Shown here one piece after another: positions 50,601 through 61,038 of a stretch of DNA of 64,000 bases (its first letter is position 1; every line of letters starts with the position of its first letter). The notes below the pieces were generated by a model. The model worked only from the letters and a program-made list of their open reading frames with translations. It searched no databases and was not told the DNA's origin. Origin of the DNA: Anoplolepis gracilipes. Lineage: Eukaryota > Arthropoda > Insecta > Hymenoptera > Formicidae. The stretch is taken from positions 3,216,001 to 3,280,000 of the forward strand of contig NC_132972.1 in NCBI RefSeq assembly GCF_047496725.1, written 5' to 3'. The translations under genes were made by a program, and so were the position numbers.

Positions 50601-51627
50601 CAGTATTTTCAGATTCTATGTGTTGTACTGTTACAATAGTAATTCTTGGTTCATGTTTAATATCAATTATTTTACATCTTTGCAAGATAGTGAAATTGAT
50701 CTCCACATGACATTCTTGATCGAAGAAACTATCAAATTCATCTCCATTCATCGTAGAGAAGTCCTGAAACGATTCCATTTCCTTCAAATTGTGTAATTGA
50801 ATTTCTTCACAGGTAGGCATTTCAGTGAGTGAGGACGACTTTAAAACAGTGGTATTTAGATCTTGCGTCTCTTTAAGAACATGACTATTATTATCCACGA
50901 GTTTTGAAATATTTGTATTTCTAACATTTACAGAATTCTGTGATGTATTTATCTTCAGTTTGGTTTTCAATATACTTACTTTTTTATTAATTTTTTCAAA
51001 CGGGGCATTATCACAAAGTACTTTATTTTCTACAAAATTATTATATGTATTTTCTAAATCTTTTGTTACAGATAATACTGAATCTTCATGCAATGTAACA
51101 TTTTCTGTCTTTGTAACATAATGTTCCTTCAATATATTGTTACTTGCATTACATTTTTTCTTAATGCTTATACATGATTCTTCTTCAGATATATCCTCTT
51201 TTTCTTTTCTTTTTTTTACAACTGGGACTTGAGGTAAGTTTGAATTCGATGCCTCAGATTTTGGAATTTTTGTAAAAAACGATGATATTTTTGTCTGAGA
51301 TTTTTCAACATTATCATAAGCAGGTATCTGAAAATTAAGATAAGCTTTAGTAATATTTTATCACATAATCAATTTTTAAAATACTTTTTTAATATATTAA
51401 TATATCTAAATCTTTTATTATATAACTGTGTATTAATATTATTAAAAATTTATACTAGAATTTAAAAGCAAAAGTAAATTATCTTGTAATTTATTTATTG
51501 TACAAAAACAATATATAGGTAGCATTAATGATTGCAGATGTGTTCCAAAAATTAATAACAATGTAATATACATGTGTAACATTTATATATATATTACCTT
51601 CCTCTGTGACAATTGACGTTTCTTCAT
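47668..51627 (-). CDS. DNA2: DNA2 DNA replication nuclease-helicase
   Basis: Two exons: 51627-51598 (MKKRQLSQRK) and 51327-47668, about 1229 aa. DNA2 trims long Okazaki flaps and resects double-strand breaks in the nucleus (family knowledge). Visible landmarks: QTKISSFF near residues 19-27, a PIP-box-like motif; a PD-(D/E)XK nuclease with GRIDVTAE and PLEVKTGKAS around 440-470; iron-sulfur cysteines, one in LFCNRR and three in CARCPYQTLCC near 555-565; an SF1B helicase with Walker A GMPGTGKT near 815, motif II DESAQ near 927, GDPDQLPP, QYRM near 990, VDQYQGRDKDV near 1124 and AITRARHK near 1160. The long second exon is open back to the acceptor at 51328, upstream of the first in-frame ATG-like position, so the small first exon is needed for the start. 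The protein is longer than the usual 1050-1100 aa because of a low-complexity N-terminal extension. Confidence 0.93.
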
Positions 51628-53993
51628 GTTTACATGCAATGTATGTCTTTAAATCTTATATTGTATTACATTTATATATATCATAAATCGTATCAGAGAA
51701 ATTAATAAGAGAAAAAATTATGACAGTCTTATAGAAATTATTCCCGCGCAAACATCTCGCACGAGTGTCGCCATTTTAAAAGACACGTTTCACAAATAAC
51801 TATATAGATAGACGTACTTGACTAGAAAAGCAATCCCTACGTAAAAGCATTGACAAAATACTGTTAAAGACGACCAACCATAGGTAAATTTTTGTCGATC
51901 AAGTAAGCTCGATGAGCCCGGAGATAATTAAAGAACGATGACATTACCAACTGTTTTAATTGTATCATAAAATAAAAAACATGTTTTTTATCATATCAAA
52001 ATGTCACATTATTATCGATATTGTAAAAGATTTTACAAATTTTACAATAAAATCTACAATAAAATCTACAATAAAATACAATTTAATCTACAATATACGA
52101 TAAAATTAATCATAAAATATATAATTATCTATAATAAAAGAACTGTAAAAAATAATAAAATAAAAAGTATTATTGCTATAAAGAAAAAATAAATTATGAT
52201 TTAATAAAGAAAATGTTTTATAAATTATTTATATTCATACACTGCCACATATGTGTATTAGATGTATCACATATGTCACTATATTATATATATAACTATT
52301 ATATAATTATTATATATATTATACATATATTTATATAAATATATTAACTATGTAAAATAAAGAAAATAATAATACACTACTATATAAATAATATAAAACA
52401 TAATGACATAAACAAATTAATAAAAAAATTAATTTTGTATAAATATAAAATGTTTTATTATGAATTTTGAACATTTATTTTTTTATTATTTTTACTTTAT
52501 GGATAAAAAAAATTTTCATATTTTAAATTGTTATATTTTTGATTCCGGATAACACCTTACAAGTTATAAAAAAAACTTAACATTTGACGAGCTAAAACTA
52601 ATATATTTCAAAAAATATCACGATTTTTTGTATGCCATTTTTTTTATACTATATACATATATGTATAGTATCAAATATACTAGAATAATGGATACATGTG
52701 ATATAAAAGTAGTTAATTATATTTTACGTTTTAGTATAAGTATATGTATATATAATATTTTATTTTTTTATATATGCACTTATTGTATTTAATAATATTG
52801 ATTATCTCTTGCTTACAAGCACATTAAAAAAAATAATAATGATATGAAAAATAATATCAAATTTAAATGTGTACATCGAAATAAAATTAATGTTACATAA
52901 TTATATTTTACCTAATTAGATTTTTCAAATAAAATCTTACAATAATTACATTTTGCAAAACAAAATCTTGTAAATTAAAAAAAAATGTGAATAGATGCAA
53001 ACTTGATAATTAAACGCATTTAATAGTGTAAATATCTAAAAGCTATTTGCATACACAGATTCATTTATGCAATTTATCTTACTCTATCAAGATCCAAACA
53101 AATTTTGACAAATAAAGTTAATTCAGGAATTAAAGCAACCACACTATTTTACATATATTTAATAATTCAAACAATTCTTGTAATTTAAAAATATTTAGAA
53201 AATTTCTTTATTTAAAAAAATTTTTTAATATTTATACTAACTTATTATATTACGTACTATTCTTTACAGTCATCATAAATTTAATAAAAACTCCCGCAGA
53301 TACACAAATTACTTTCTGTCCGATTTCGCTTTTGTCTTTATTTAAAATCTTATTTATTGATGTGTGATAAATGCGAGTCATCATTAAACAAAAATCAATC
53401 ATAACTACAATCGTTTATAAACATTTTCCAAAATATTTTTGTTTTTATTTTTATTTATACATAGTGATATTTTAATTTTAACGTACCCTCCGCAGCATGA
53501 TGAATCTTTTAAGATCCAGTCAACTTTTTGATTGATACATTTTAGAACAATTAGTACATAGCGTACTTCGGTATCTTCTTCTAAATAAATTTGTTGATAC
53601 TAATTGTAAAATTACGTATAAAGATAATGTACAATTGTTTATTTCATAGTAAGAATAATTTAAAATTATAGTTTGGATTTTTAACTACCCAAATTGCAGA
53701 TTTCTACAAATTAAAAATTTTGATTGTTTTTGTATTTTATATTTCGTTAATTCTTCTTTCGAAAGGAGGCACAGACACTTTTAACAAATTATAAAGAGTC
53801 ATTCAACAACTCGTATCACTCAAAAATAGCTTTTACGTCTACTTTTTCGTATGCTTGATGTAGCTAGTATCAAATATTTTATGTATTAATTTCAATAAAA
53901 ATAAACTGAAATAGTGATTAAATCTACTATAAAAATAATTTTATTATTTTGTTCTCATATGACTTGATTTTTTTCTTACAAAAATCTTTATTT
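51628..53993. other. DNA2 upstream region and AT-rich spacer
   Basis: The first 200 bp hold the DNA2 promoter or 5' UTR, with an E2F-like attcccgcgc at 51740-51749 and a YY1/Pho-like cgccatttt at 51769-51777 in the only GC-richer patch. Beyond about 51900 the sequence is very AT-rich. It contains a short minisatellite (three copies of a 12-mer like ctacaataaaat at 52042-52077) and no supportable gene. Possible remnants of the decayed C11orf54-like C-terminus may lie near 53480-53560. Confidence 0.55.
52042..52077. repeat. 12-bp minisatellite, three copies
   Basis: Three adjacent copies of ctacaataaaat; the first has tt at the start. It lies in the AT-rich spacer upstream of DNA2. Confidence 0.8.
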
Positions 53994-54202
53994 TTAAGTA
54001 TTCAAATAATTCATCTTTTTGAAGTCAACATTATACACTATTTTTTCACGTTTCACATTTTTCACTATTTTTTCACTTAAATTGGCATAATAAGACAAAT
54101 CAACAATATCTTCCGGCTTTTTCGATAATTTATTCCAAGATAGGTGTGATATGAGAGTATGTTTGGCTTCTCCGCTTTGCATCACAAATGTACCACCCAA
54201 GC

Positions 54203-54531
54203 CTACGAAAACAAATATGAACAAATATTTATTTGTTATACAAAAAATAGAAAAAGCTAGATTATTGCATTTTTATGTTAATTTTTCTTAACAGCAAGCT
54301 CTAATATAAATAAGTATTCATATATTTTTTATGAGATTTAGTTGTTGTAGAACTGATAAAAATAAAGGCTTTCTTAAACACGCTAATTCGCGACAAAATT
54401 CAAGATAAAATTCTATTTATAAATGGTTATGTGTTATGTAATACAGAAACCTTTTTTGTTTTGATAATATAATCTAAGTACATATAAATTAATATATATT
54501 AATACAATATGTATATGTACAAATAAATAAA

Positions 54532-54579
<48 letters not shown>

Positions 54580-56340
54580 TATATAGGATATATTAATACA
54601 TATGAGGCATAAATTTATACAAATAGAATCAAATTTGGAATTTTGTCGCAAATCTTAAAATGTCTACAGAGAGTTTAAGAAATATATACTTTTTGTAAAT
54701 GTTTTTCTATTTATTTAATAATAGGAACAATCATCTAAATAATATCTAATATATTTGATTTTGACTAAATAATGTCAAAATAATTAAAAATGTAATAAAA
54801 TATAACAGAAAAAGAAAAACATGCATTAGATACGCTAAAACTTTTATGTATTATATATACAAAAAGACTACTAAAATGTTTTGCTAACAATAAGACTAAA
54901 GAGTCATTATTTTGTAATGAGCAAACAAAATAAAATTACTTTAACTCCATTTGGTAAAAACTCATCGATTATTATTTAAAATACTATAAGAATATGTACG
55001 TTTTTAAACATGTAAAATATAAATTATTGAAATAAAACTTGAAAATTTGGCTGATTGTACAGAAATAAAAGATATGTTTTCTAAATTTATTTAGCTTTCT
55101 CCGCATGCATCCAATTGTCCACATATTATTATTTATTAACTATATGTTTATAAATATATATAACAATTAATCTTAAATCTTTTTATTATTATTAAACATA
55201 TATATATATATATATATATATATGTTTAGTTTGAAATACACACATATATATATATATATATATAAACAAATTTTGCGCAGAATGCAATATCTGCAATGTA
55301 CATATATATATCTATATCTGTAATATAATAAAATTAAAAATAAAAATTAGGAATCTTGAAAAAATAATTATGTTAAAACTTATTTAAAATTCACATTTAA
55401 CAAGATGATATAAATATTGTATTAAATACATCATTTCAAACTAAACATATTTTATATAAAATAACCTTTTTTGTTAAGGAAGAGTCTAGAAAGAAAAGTG
55501 GAAGAAAAATTGTAAGATGTGTGGAAAAAAGAAAAAAAACGTGAAAACATATATGAAAGAAATGTAGAATAAAAAGCGAATCAAAAGAGAAAAAAAGTTG
55601 AAGAGAGACAGGTGGGAAGATAAAGGTATTGGGAACGAATAAAATAAAGAGAATAAAATTAGAAAAATGGACAAGAAAAATAAAAAAAAAAAGAAATAAA
55701 AAAGGAAGAGAAGGAAGAGAAAGAAATAGATAAAGAAAATTGAAGAGAAAAGAACAGTAAAAAAGAAACAAACAATGAAATAGTAAAGTAAAATAGAAAT
55801 TAAAGTCCTCTCTGATAAAATGTGTAATAATATATTAGTATAGACGTATATGTATGTGTGTATAATAAGGGAGACTAATTAAAAGATAAAAGAATATTTT
55901 AATTTGTAAAAAATATATGTTAAAAAATAAAGTTGGAAATAAGTCAATTAAAATAATCAGTTAAGCATAAGTTTAAATTTAAGCTAGATTTAAGGTCAAT
56001 ATATTGTCTGCATATAAGAATCTATATAAAATGTAAATTATTTTTAATAAATTTAATAAATTTAATAAAAAAAAAATATAAATTAATAGGAAAAATAATT
56101 GCAATCCATCAGAAATCAATTCAATAAATTCTGTACTGTTTTGTTCGATATCATGTTTTTCTGATTATTAAATAAAAAAAAATATTTTAATTAAGAGTAG
56201 AATAGCATAGCAGAATAACATGTTTTATTTTTACTTTTAGTTGTTTTGTGACATTTGCGCATCATAAAAGTCAGCGAAAAAATATTTTTTAATATTTAAG
56301 TTTCTTTGTATGTAATTATGTTCCTTACTATGTTACTTAC
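54203..56340 (-). other. Intron of the C11orf54-like pseudogene with repeats
   Basis: 2.1 kb of AT-rich DNA. It contains TA runs at about 54538-54573, 55198-55222 and 55243-55264, and a purine-rich tract on the + strand at about 55475-55795. The long Phe/Leu-rich reading frame on the - strand there is just the complement of the purine tract. No coding exon was recognised. Confidence 0.65.
55475..55795. repeat. Purine-rich (GA/A-rich) strand-asymmetric tract
   Basis: About 320 bp in which the + strand is overwhelmingly A and G (for example aaaaaggaagagaaggaaga), with almost no C. Low-complexity sequence is the simplest reading. Confidence 0.7.
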
Positions 56341-56991
56341 CAACCAATTGAGGATTAGGAGTATCAAAGGAGTATCTTCTAAGTGTATGCTGCATTGCCT
56401 TTAAAAAGTCATAACTAATATTGTTTTTAACATGCACTTTAAGAACCTTTCCCGGTTTTCCTTCGTTGATAAAAAAGTTGCCAAGGCAAACAAAAGTGGA
56501 ACTATTAGGTTCTATTGTACAATCGTTTGTTTTTGGATGCATAAAAGCCAGGCGATTTTGGGTTTTGAGTTCCACAAAGTTTTTAGTTGCTTGTGAATAT
56601 GAGAATGATGCATTCATAAACAGCTATGGCAGAAATAATGTTCGTGTAAATACAAAATAATAAAATATTTACATCTTAAAAATAGCACTTTAGTAGTTTA
56701 AAATTAAAATAAATAAATAAATATTAAACCAAAGAAACGATATCTAGTAATAAGGCATTAATATTTCTTTGCATGAAAATTATGATAATATGTATATACT
56801 TATACAATATATATATATATATACTTCGCCGTATGTATCATTATCTGAACGTCGTACAGTAGTACTTGCTCCGATGACAAAGGCATTATTGTGGTTATCA
56901 TAAATTTTTTTTAAAACGTTTTTGACATTTTACTCATACTTCTGCAGTTGTGTACCATCAACTTCCAAAAGTACAGCATTACCACATAATC

Positions 56992-58023
56992 CTGTAATTA
57001 TCTTACAATTAGTGTACAATCTTGGAACATTTTAGTCTGAAAATTTGGAAAAGACGACTTTTTACACATTTTTAAAATATTTAAAATTATCTTAAAAACA
57101 GGCTTCTATAAAATTTTCTCGATTTATGAAAATAAGGTAAATATAATCTGTTGCCTAACATGATGTATATCAATGCGTATTATCATAATGTGTATCTATT
57201 TCGAATCATCTTTGTCCTTGACTCAACTGTTAAGCAAACACTTATAAAAACTGTAATTTCAAACAAAAGATTGAAAACTAAACTTACTAACAGGCAATGA
57301 ACAGAAATTGATTATAATAATTAAATCACAACATCTATACAAGTTTAGAGAAGAGAATCTAATGTACGTCGGAACAAATTTGTACGTAAATTGCAAATTG
57401 TGCAAAATAAACATTTTAAATTTACCATATCGGCTTAATATCTTTAACTACGAGTTAAAAATATTAAATTCATATTTTTTATGTTATATTTATACTTAAA
57501 TATAAGTGTGTTTTTCTGAAAATTACTCTTGTTCTGATTAATGATGCCTCAAAAAATATTGACTGGTGTCAAACTTTTCCTACATATAAATCATACATAT
57601 CTATGTATCCAAATTCAAATTATTACATTTTTAAATTATTTTCTTACGTTATTATTGTTACTGTAAACAAAATTTTTTTATTAGAAAATATTACACATGT
57701 GACACTAAAAATACATTTATAAAATTTTTAATATTGGTTTTATTTTAATTTGAATCATATAATTATATTTTTAATCGATTAGAGCCTTTATAATTTAATT
57801 GCTTCAAATAAAAGGAAAATTGTTAAAGTCACATAAACCGTGACATGTGTTACTTAAGTATTTTAATCAAAATCATAAAAGATGATTATTTATTTTGTTC
57901 TATGTAAATTCATGAAATTTTTTTAAATAATTACATTTTGTGCAGAATACTAAGATAATGAAGTTTTTGGTTTATATATTTGTATATGTATACTTGCTAA
58001 AAAATGTAATAAATTTTTGTTAC
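56992..58023 (-). other. Intron of the C11orf54-like pseudogene
   Basis: About 1 kb of AT-rich intron from the GTAACA donor side at 58023 to the ATTACAG acceptor side at 56992. Nothing else is recognised. Confidence 0.6.
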
Positions 58024-58296
58024 CTGGTGTGGCAAGATTAAAAGGTTCTATAGTCAGATCCGGACAATTTTCCCATGTAACTGTGGCCTCTTTGTAATGG
58101 TCCCGAAGTCCATCTTGTAGACCTTACAAATAATATATAAATACATAATTATATAATATACATGTAACAAATATAAAAATAGTCATATTTTAACGAATTA
58201 AATGACTAAGATTATATATTTACGTGTAGCAAGATTTTCATTTTCAGGTACAAATAAATTCGTGCTTTCTACATTATATCGCTCACCAGAAGACAT

Positions 58297-60935
58297 AATA
58301 TCGTTTACATCTGCAAACGCGTGTATAATATTGCCTTTATAAAGCACAAATTAATAATTTTACCGAGTAGACAGATGATTCTTCTTAACGTTGTCGTATA
58401 CGTGTACACGTGATCGAGTATCAATATGAAGTATTTATATGATGTAAACGAAGAATAAAGGTCGTGTGTTTTATATCTTACCTGACATATTATAATAACA
58501 AGTTATAATAGCAAACAACTTATAATAGCAAAATGTAAACAAATAGAAGACCATAGCAGTTATGAAGAAAGAGGTGATAGCAAATCAAAATTATTTCATA
58601 AGAATTTGAAAAATATTTTTACTAGCCAAAAATACGTTATTTTGTAAAAATTTACGTAATGCATTTTTAATAAAATAAAGATATCCAAAATAAATTGATC
58701 TATTAGCCAATTTGTGAATGAATGATCAATGTGCGGAATTTAATAGTGCGAAATTTAAAGTCAAAGGCACAGTAATAAGCGATGATCGTTCCTATTTTTA
58801 TTGATATTATTTTATCAAAAGCATAGTTACAGACGCTATGTGGTATTTCACGCTGCATACACACACATAACAAAAAGAATTTAAAATTTTCGATAACAAT
58901 TGTACTATTATCGATTAAAATTTATTTATTGAATAAAAAACAATAATTATTTTACATATATTCTTTTAAAATAATAATTATTATTTTCTTTTAAAATAAT
59001 AACTGTTGATTTATTAATCAAGTAACTAATCAGCTGGAAAGAAATAGTTATTACGCAAATAAAAATGTGAAAAAGTAAAGATTTATTAATAATAATTTTA
59101 ATAATAATTATTATTTTAAGAAAATAATAATCATTATTGTTAATTTATACACACACTTTCTAATTTCTCGCATTATATTTCTTACTTGAAATTTCTAATT
59201 TGACAAAATATATTATTTTTTAAAAATCTTAAATTCTTATTATGTAATTAAGATAGATAAACTTATTTTACTAATATATACCAATATAAAAATATATCAT
59301 TATAGCAGTAATAAGTATTACTAAATAACGCTCAATCCTGGTAAAGAAGCTGTCTTTACTTTTTCAGATTTTTATTTGCGCGTAATAACTATTTCTTTGC
59401 AGCCTATTACTTGATTAATAAATTAATTTTATTTGAGTCAAGACGAACATATATATATATATTTGTATATAAATTACACTTTACTTTCTAAAAAAAGTTT
59501 TTTTTAAAGATATATATTGTTTTTTGTATAAAATATTTTATTTCTAACATACACACGCATCACTTTTCCAAAATATATCTTTTATATGTGGAAATGTACG
59601 TAATTTAGATTATTTGGTTTTGTATAGTCCCCTGTGGATTAAAAATTTGTATTAATTCTTGTTCTTATATAATTAACCTAACAACAAAATTGTTCATAGT
59701 AAATTTGAATTGTAGGATACGTACTCGAATACTCGTACGTATTCGAATATCGCGCATATCTTTAATTTCTTTTTTAAAAACCTCCAAAAGCATTCATCGA
59801 ACAAATTTATAACATATATCTTTACTAATGCAATTATAGTTTTCTTGTATGTAAAAAGAACTACTAGATTATTGTTTTAATTAGGTCATTAATGATTTAA
59901 TGCATCTTCACGATATTTACTCCTTTAAATTCTGAAACAATCAAGTTTATTTCAAATATAACATCGCATTCTTCTAGAATACAATATTGCCATCATATTA
60001 CTTTTGTTAAAAATAAATTGTAATTAAAAATGTATTATTGAATAGAATAATTTTTATTGCGTTAACATAAACAAACATACTGTCGTACAAACTGTACACT
60101 TTAGCAAGTTATTTCTTTTTTACTATATGACAAAATCAAAATAAAACGACACAAACAAGATGAAATTATTTATTAATAATAATACCATTTATTTACATAA
60201 TAAGTATAAATATATATCAAAACTCAATGTCAAGCATATCAATAATACTTCACATTATACAAAGAATATTTAATATATAAAAGTTATAAGTATACATACA
60301 AGAAACAGATATTTAGATAAAAATGATTAAAACAAATAAAAATGAATATAATATAATTTTCATTTTATTAAAACAATATGTAAAATAACCAAAATTTTTA
60401 AACAGACGAAACTCAGCTATGTTTCAAGTCGGAAACAAAAATTCATCAAAGTAAAAAAGACATGCTACATCACACAGTATATTCATTAGCATCAATTTTT
60501 TTTCTAAATTACTTGTATAGTTTCCGATAAGAAAAACAATTCAATCTTTTTTTATCACTAACCGTCAAAGCCATTATCAACATGAATATTTGCATTATTG
60601 TGTATAATTATGTCTTAATCTTGAACAGCGCGATATATTATTGTAAAAGCAGCTGATATGAACTTGTTGATTATTAATAATACTTTTTGCAAACAAAAAT
60701 GTTACTTGCAAAGTCCACTGTTGTATAGCTATTTGTTTAGTCGATAAATAATATATTCTTTTGAAACAGGTTGATTGCTTCTTTCTCATTAATCACGAAC
60801 ACATTTGACAATTTATTTTAATAAAATTTGTGCTAATTAAAAAACATGTTACACAAAATATTTCAGAATATTTGTTACGTGATTAGATATTTTTGATTGA
60901 TAGAAACCCGGAAATGTTTCGAATGCGCGCAATCG
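58297..60935. other. AT-rich spacer upstream of the cathepsin D gene
   Basis: About 2.6 kb without a supportable gene. It contains the inverted-repeat element at 59008-59423 and general AT-rich sequence. Reading frames are short and motif-free. Confidence 0.65.
59008..59423. mobile_element. Inverted-repeat (MITE-like) element
   Basis: The left arm, 59008-59080, contains gatttattaatcaagtaa, gaaagaaatagttattacgc and aaataaaaatgtgaaaaagt. The right arm, 59354-59423, is its reverse complement with few mismatches (actttttcagatttttattt, then gcgtaataactatttctttgc and ttacttgattaataaa). A loop of about 270 bp has no coding potential but contains a further small palindrome near 59085-59145. Target duplications were not found. 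It could be a MITE or a local inverted duplication. Confidence 0.5.
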
Positions 60936-60943
60936 TATATATA
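60936..60943 (+). promoter_or_regulatory. TATA box of the cathepsin D-like gene
   Basis: TATATATA lies about 100 bp before the chosen start codon, in a short GC-richer patch. It predicts transcription starting near 60965-60972. That is downstream of the in-frame ATG at 60955 and upstream of the ATG at 61039, supporting the latter as the start. Confidence 0.55.
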
Positions 60944-61038
60944 GTCGCCGCCGCATGTCGCTAAACCAGAGCTCTAGTAGTAGACCACAATTTATTCTTT
61001 GTACGTCCACTCACAAGGTGCAAAAAAAATTCGAAAAC

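Larger units (their letters stand above)
53994..58296 (-). pseudogene. C11orf54-like (DUF1907) gene, interrupted and C-terminally truncated
   Basis: Segments in coding order: 58296-58224, 58122-58024, 56991-56825, 56623-56341, 54202-53994. They align in order with human C11orf54 (PTD012), a zinc-containing protein with ester-hydrolase activity. Matches include WENCPDLTIEPF, LCGNAVLLEVDG, AFVIGAS, NEGKPGKVLKV and LGGTFVMQSGEAK. Donor and acceptor dinucleotides and phases are all compatible. However, exon 56991-56825 has an in-frame TAA at 56932-56930 between QLQKYE and NVKNVLKK, and the last segment ends at a stop soon after LISHLSW. The conserved C-terminal histidine-rich metal-binding region (HxHxF...GGHYHYD in the family) is not found intact. 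It is probably a recent pseudogene. A sequencing error or a readthrough or truncated product is less likely but not excluded. The start ATG at 58294-58296 is tentative. Confidence 0.68.

Noticed and set aside
55436..55771. Phe/Leu/Ser-rich open frame on the - strand resembling a membrane protein
   Set aside because: It is the complement of a purine-rich tract; its composition explains the hydrophobicity.
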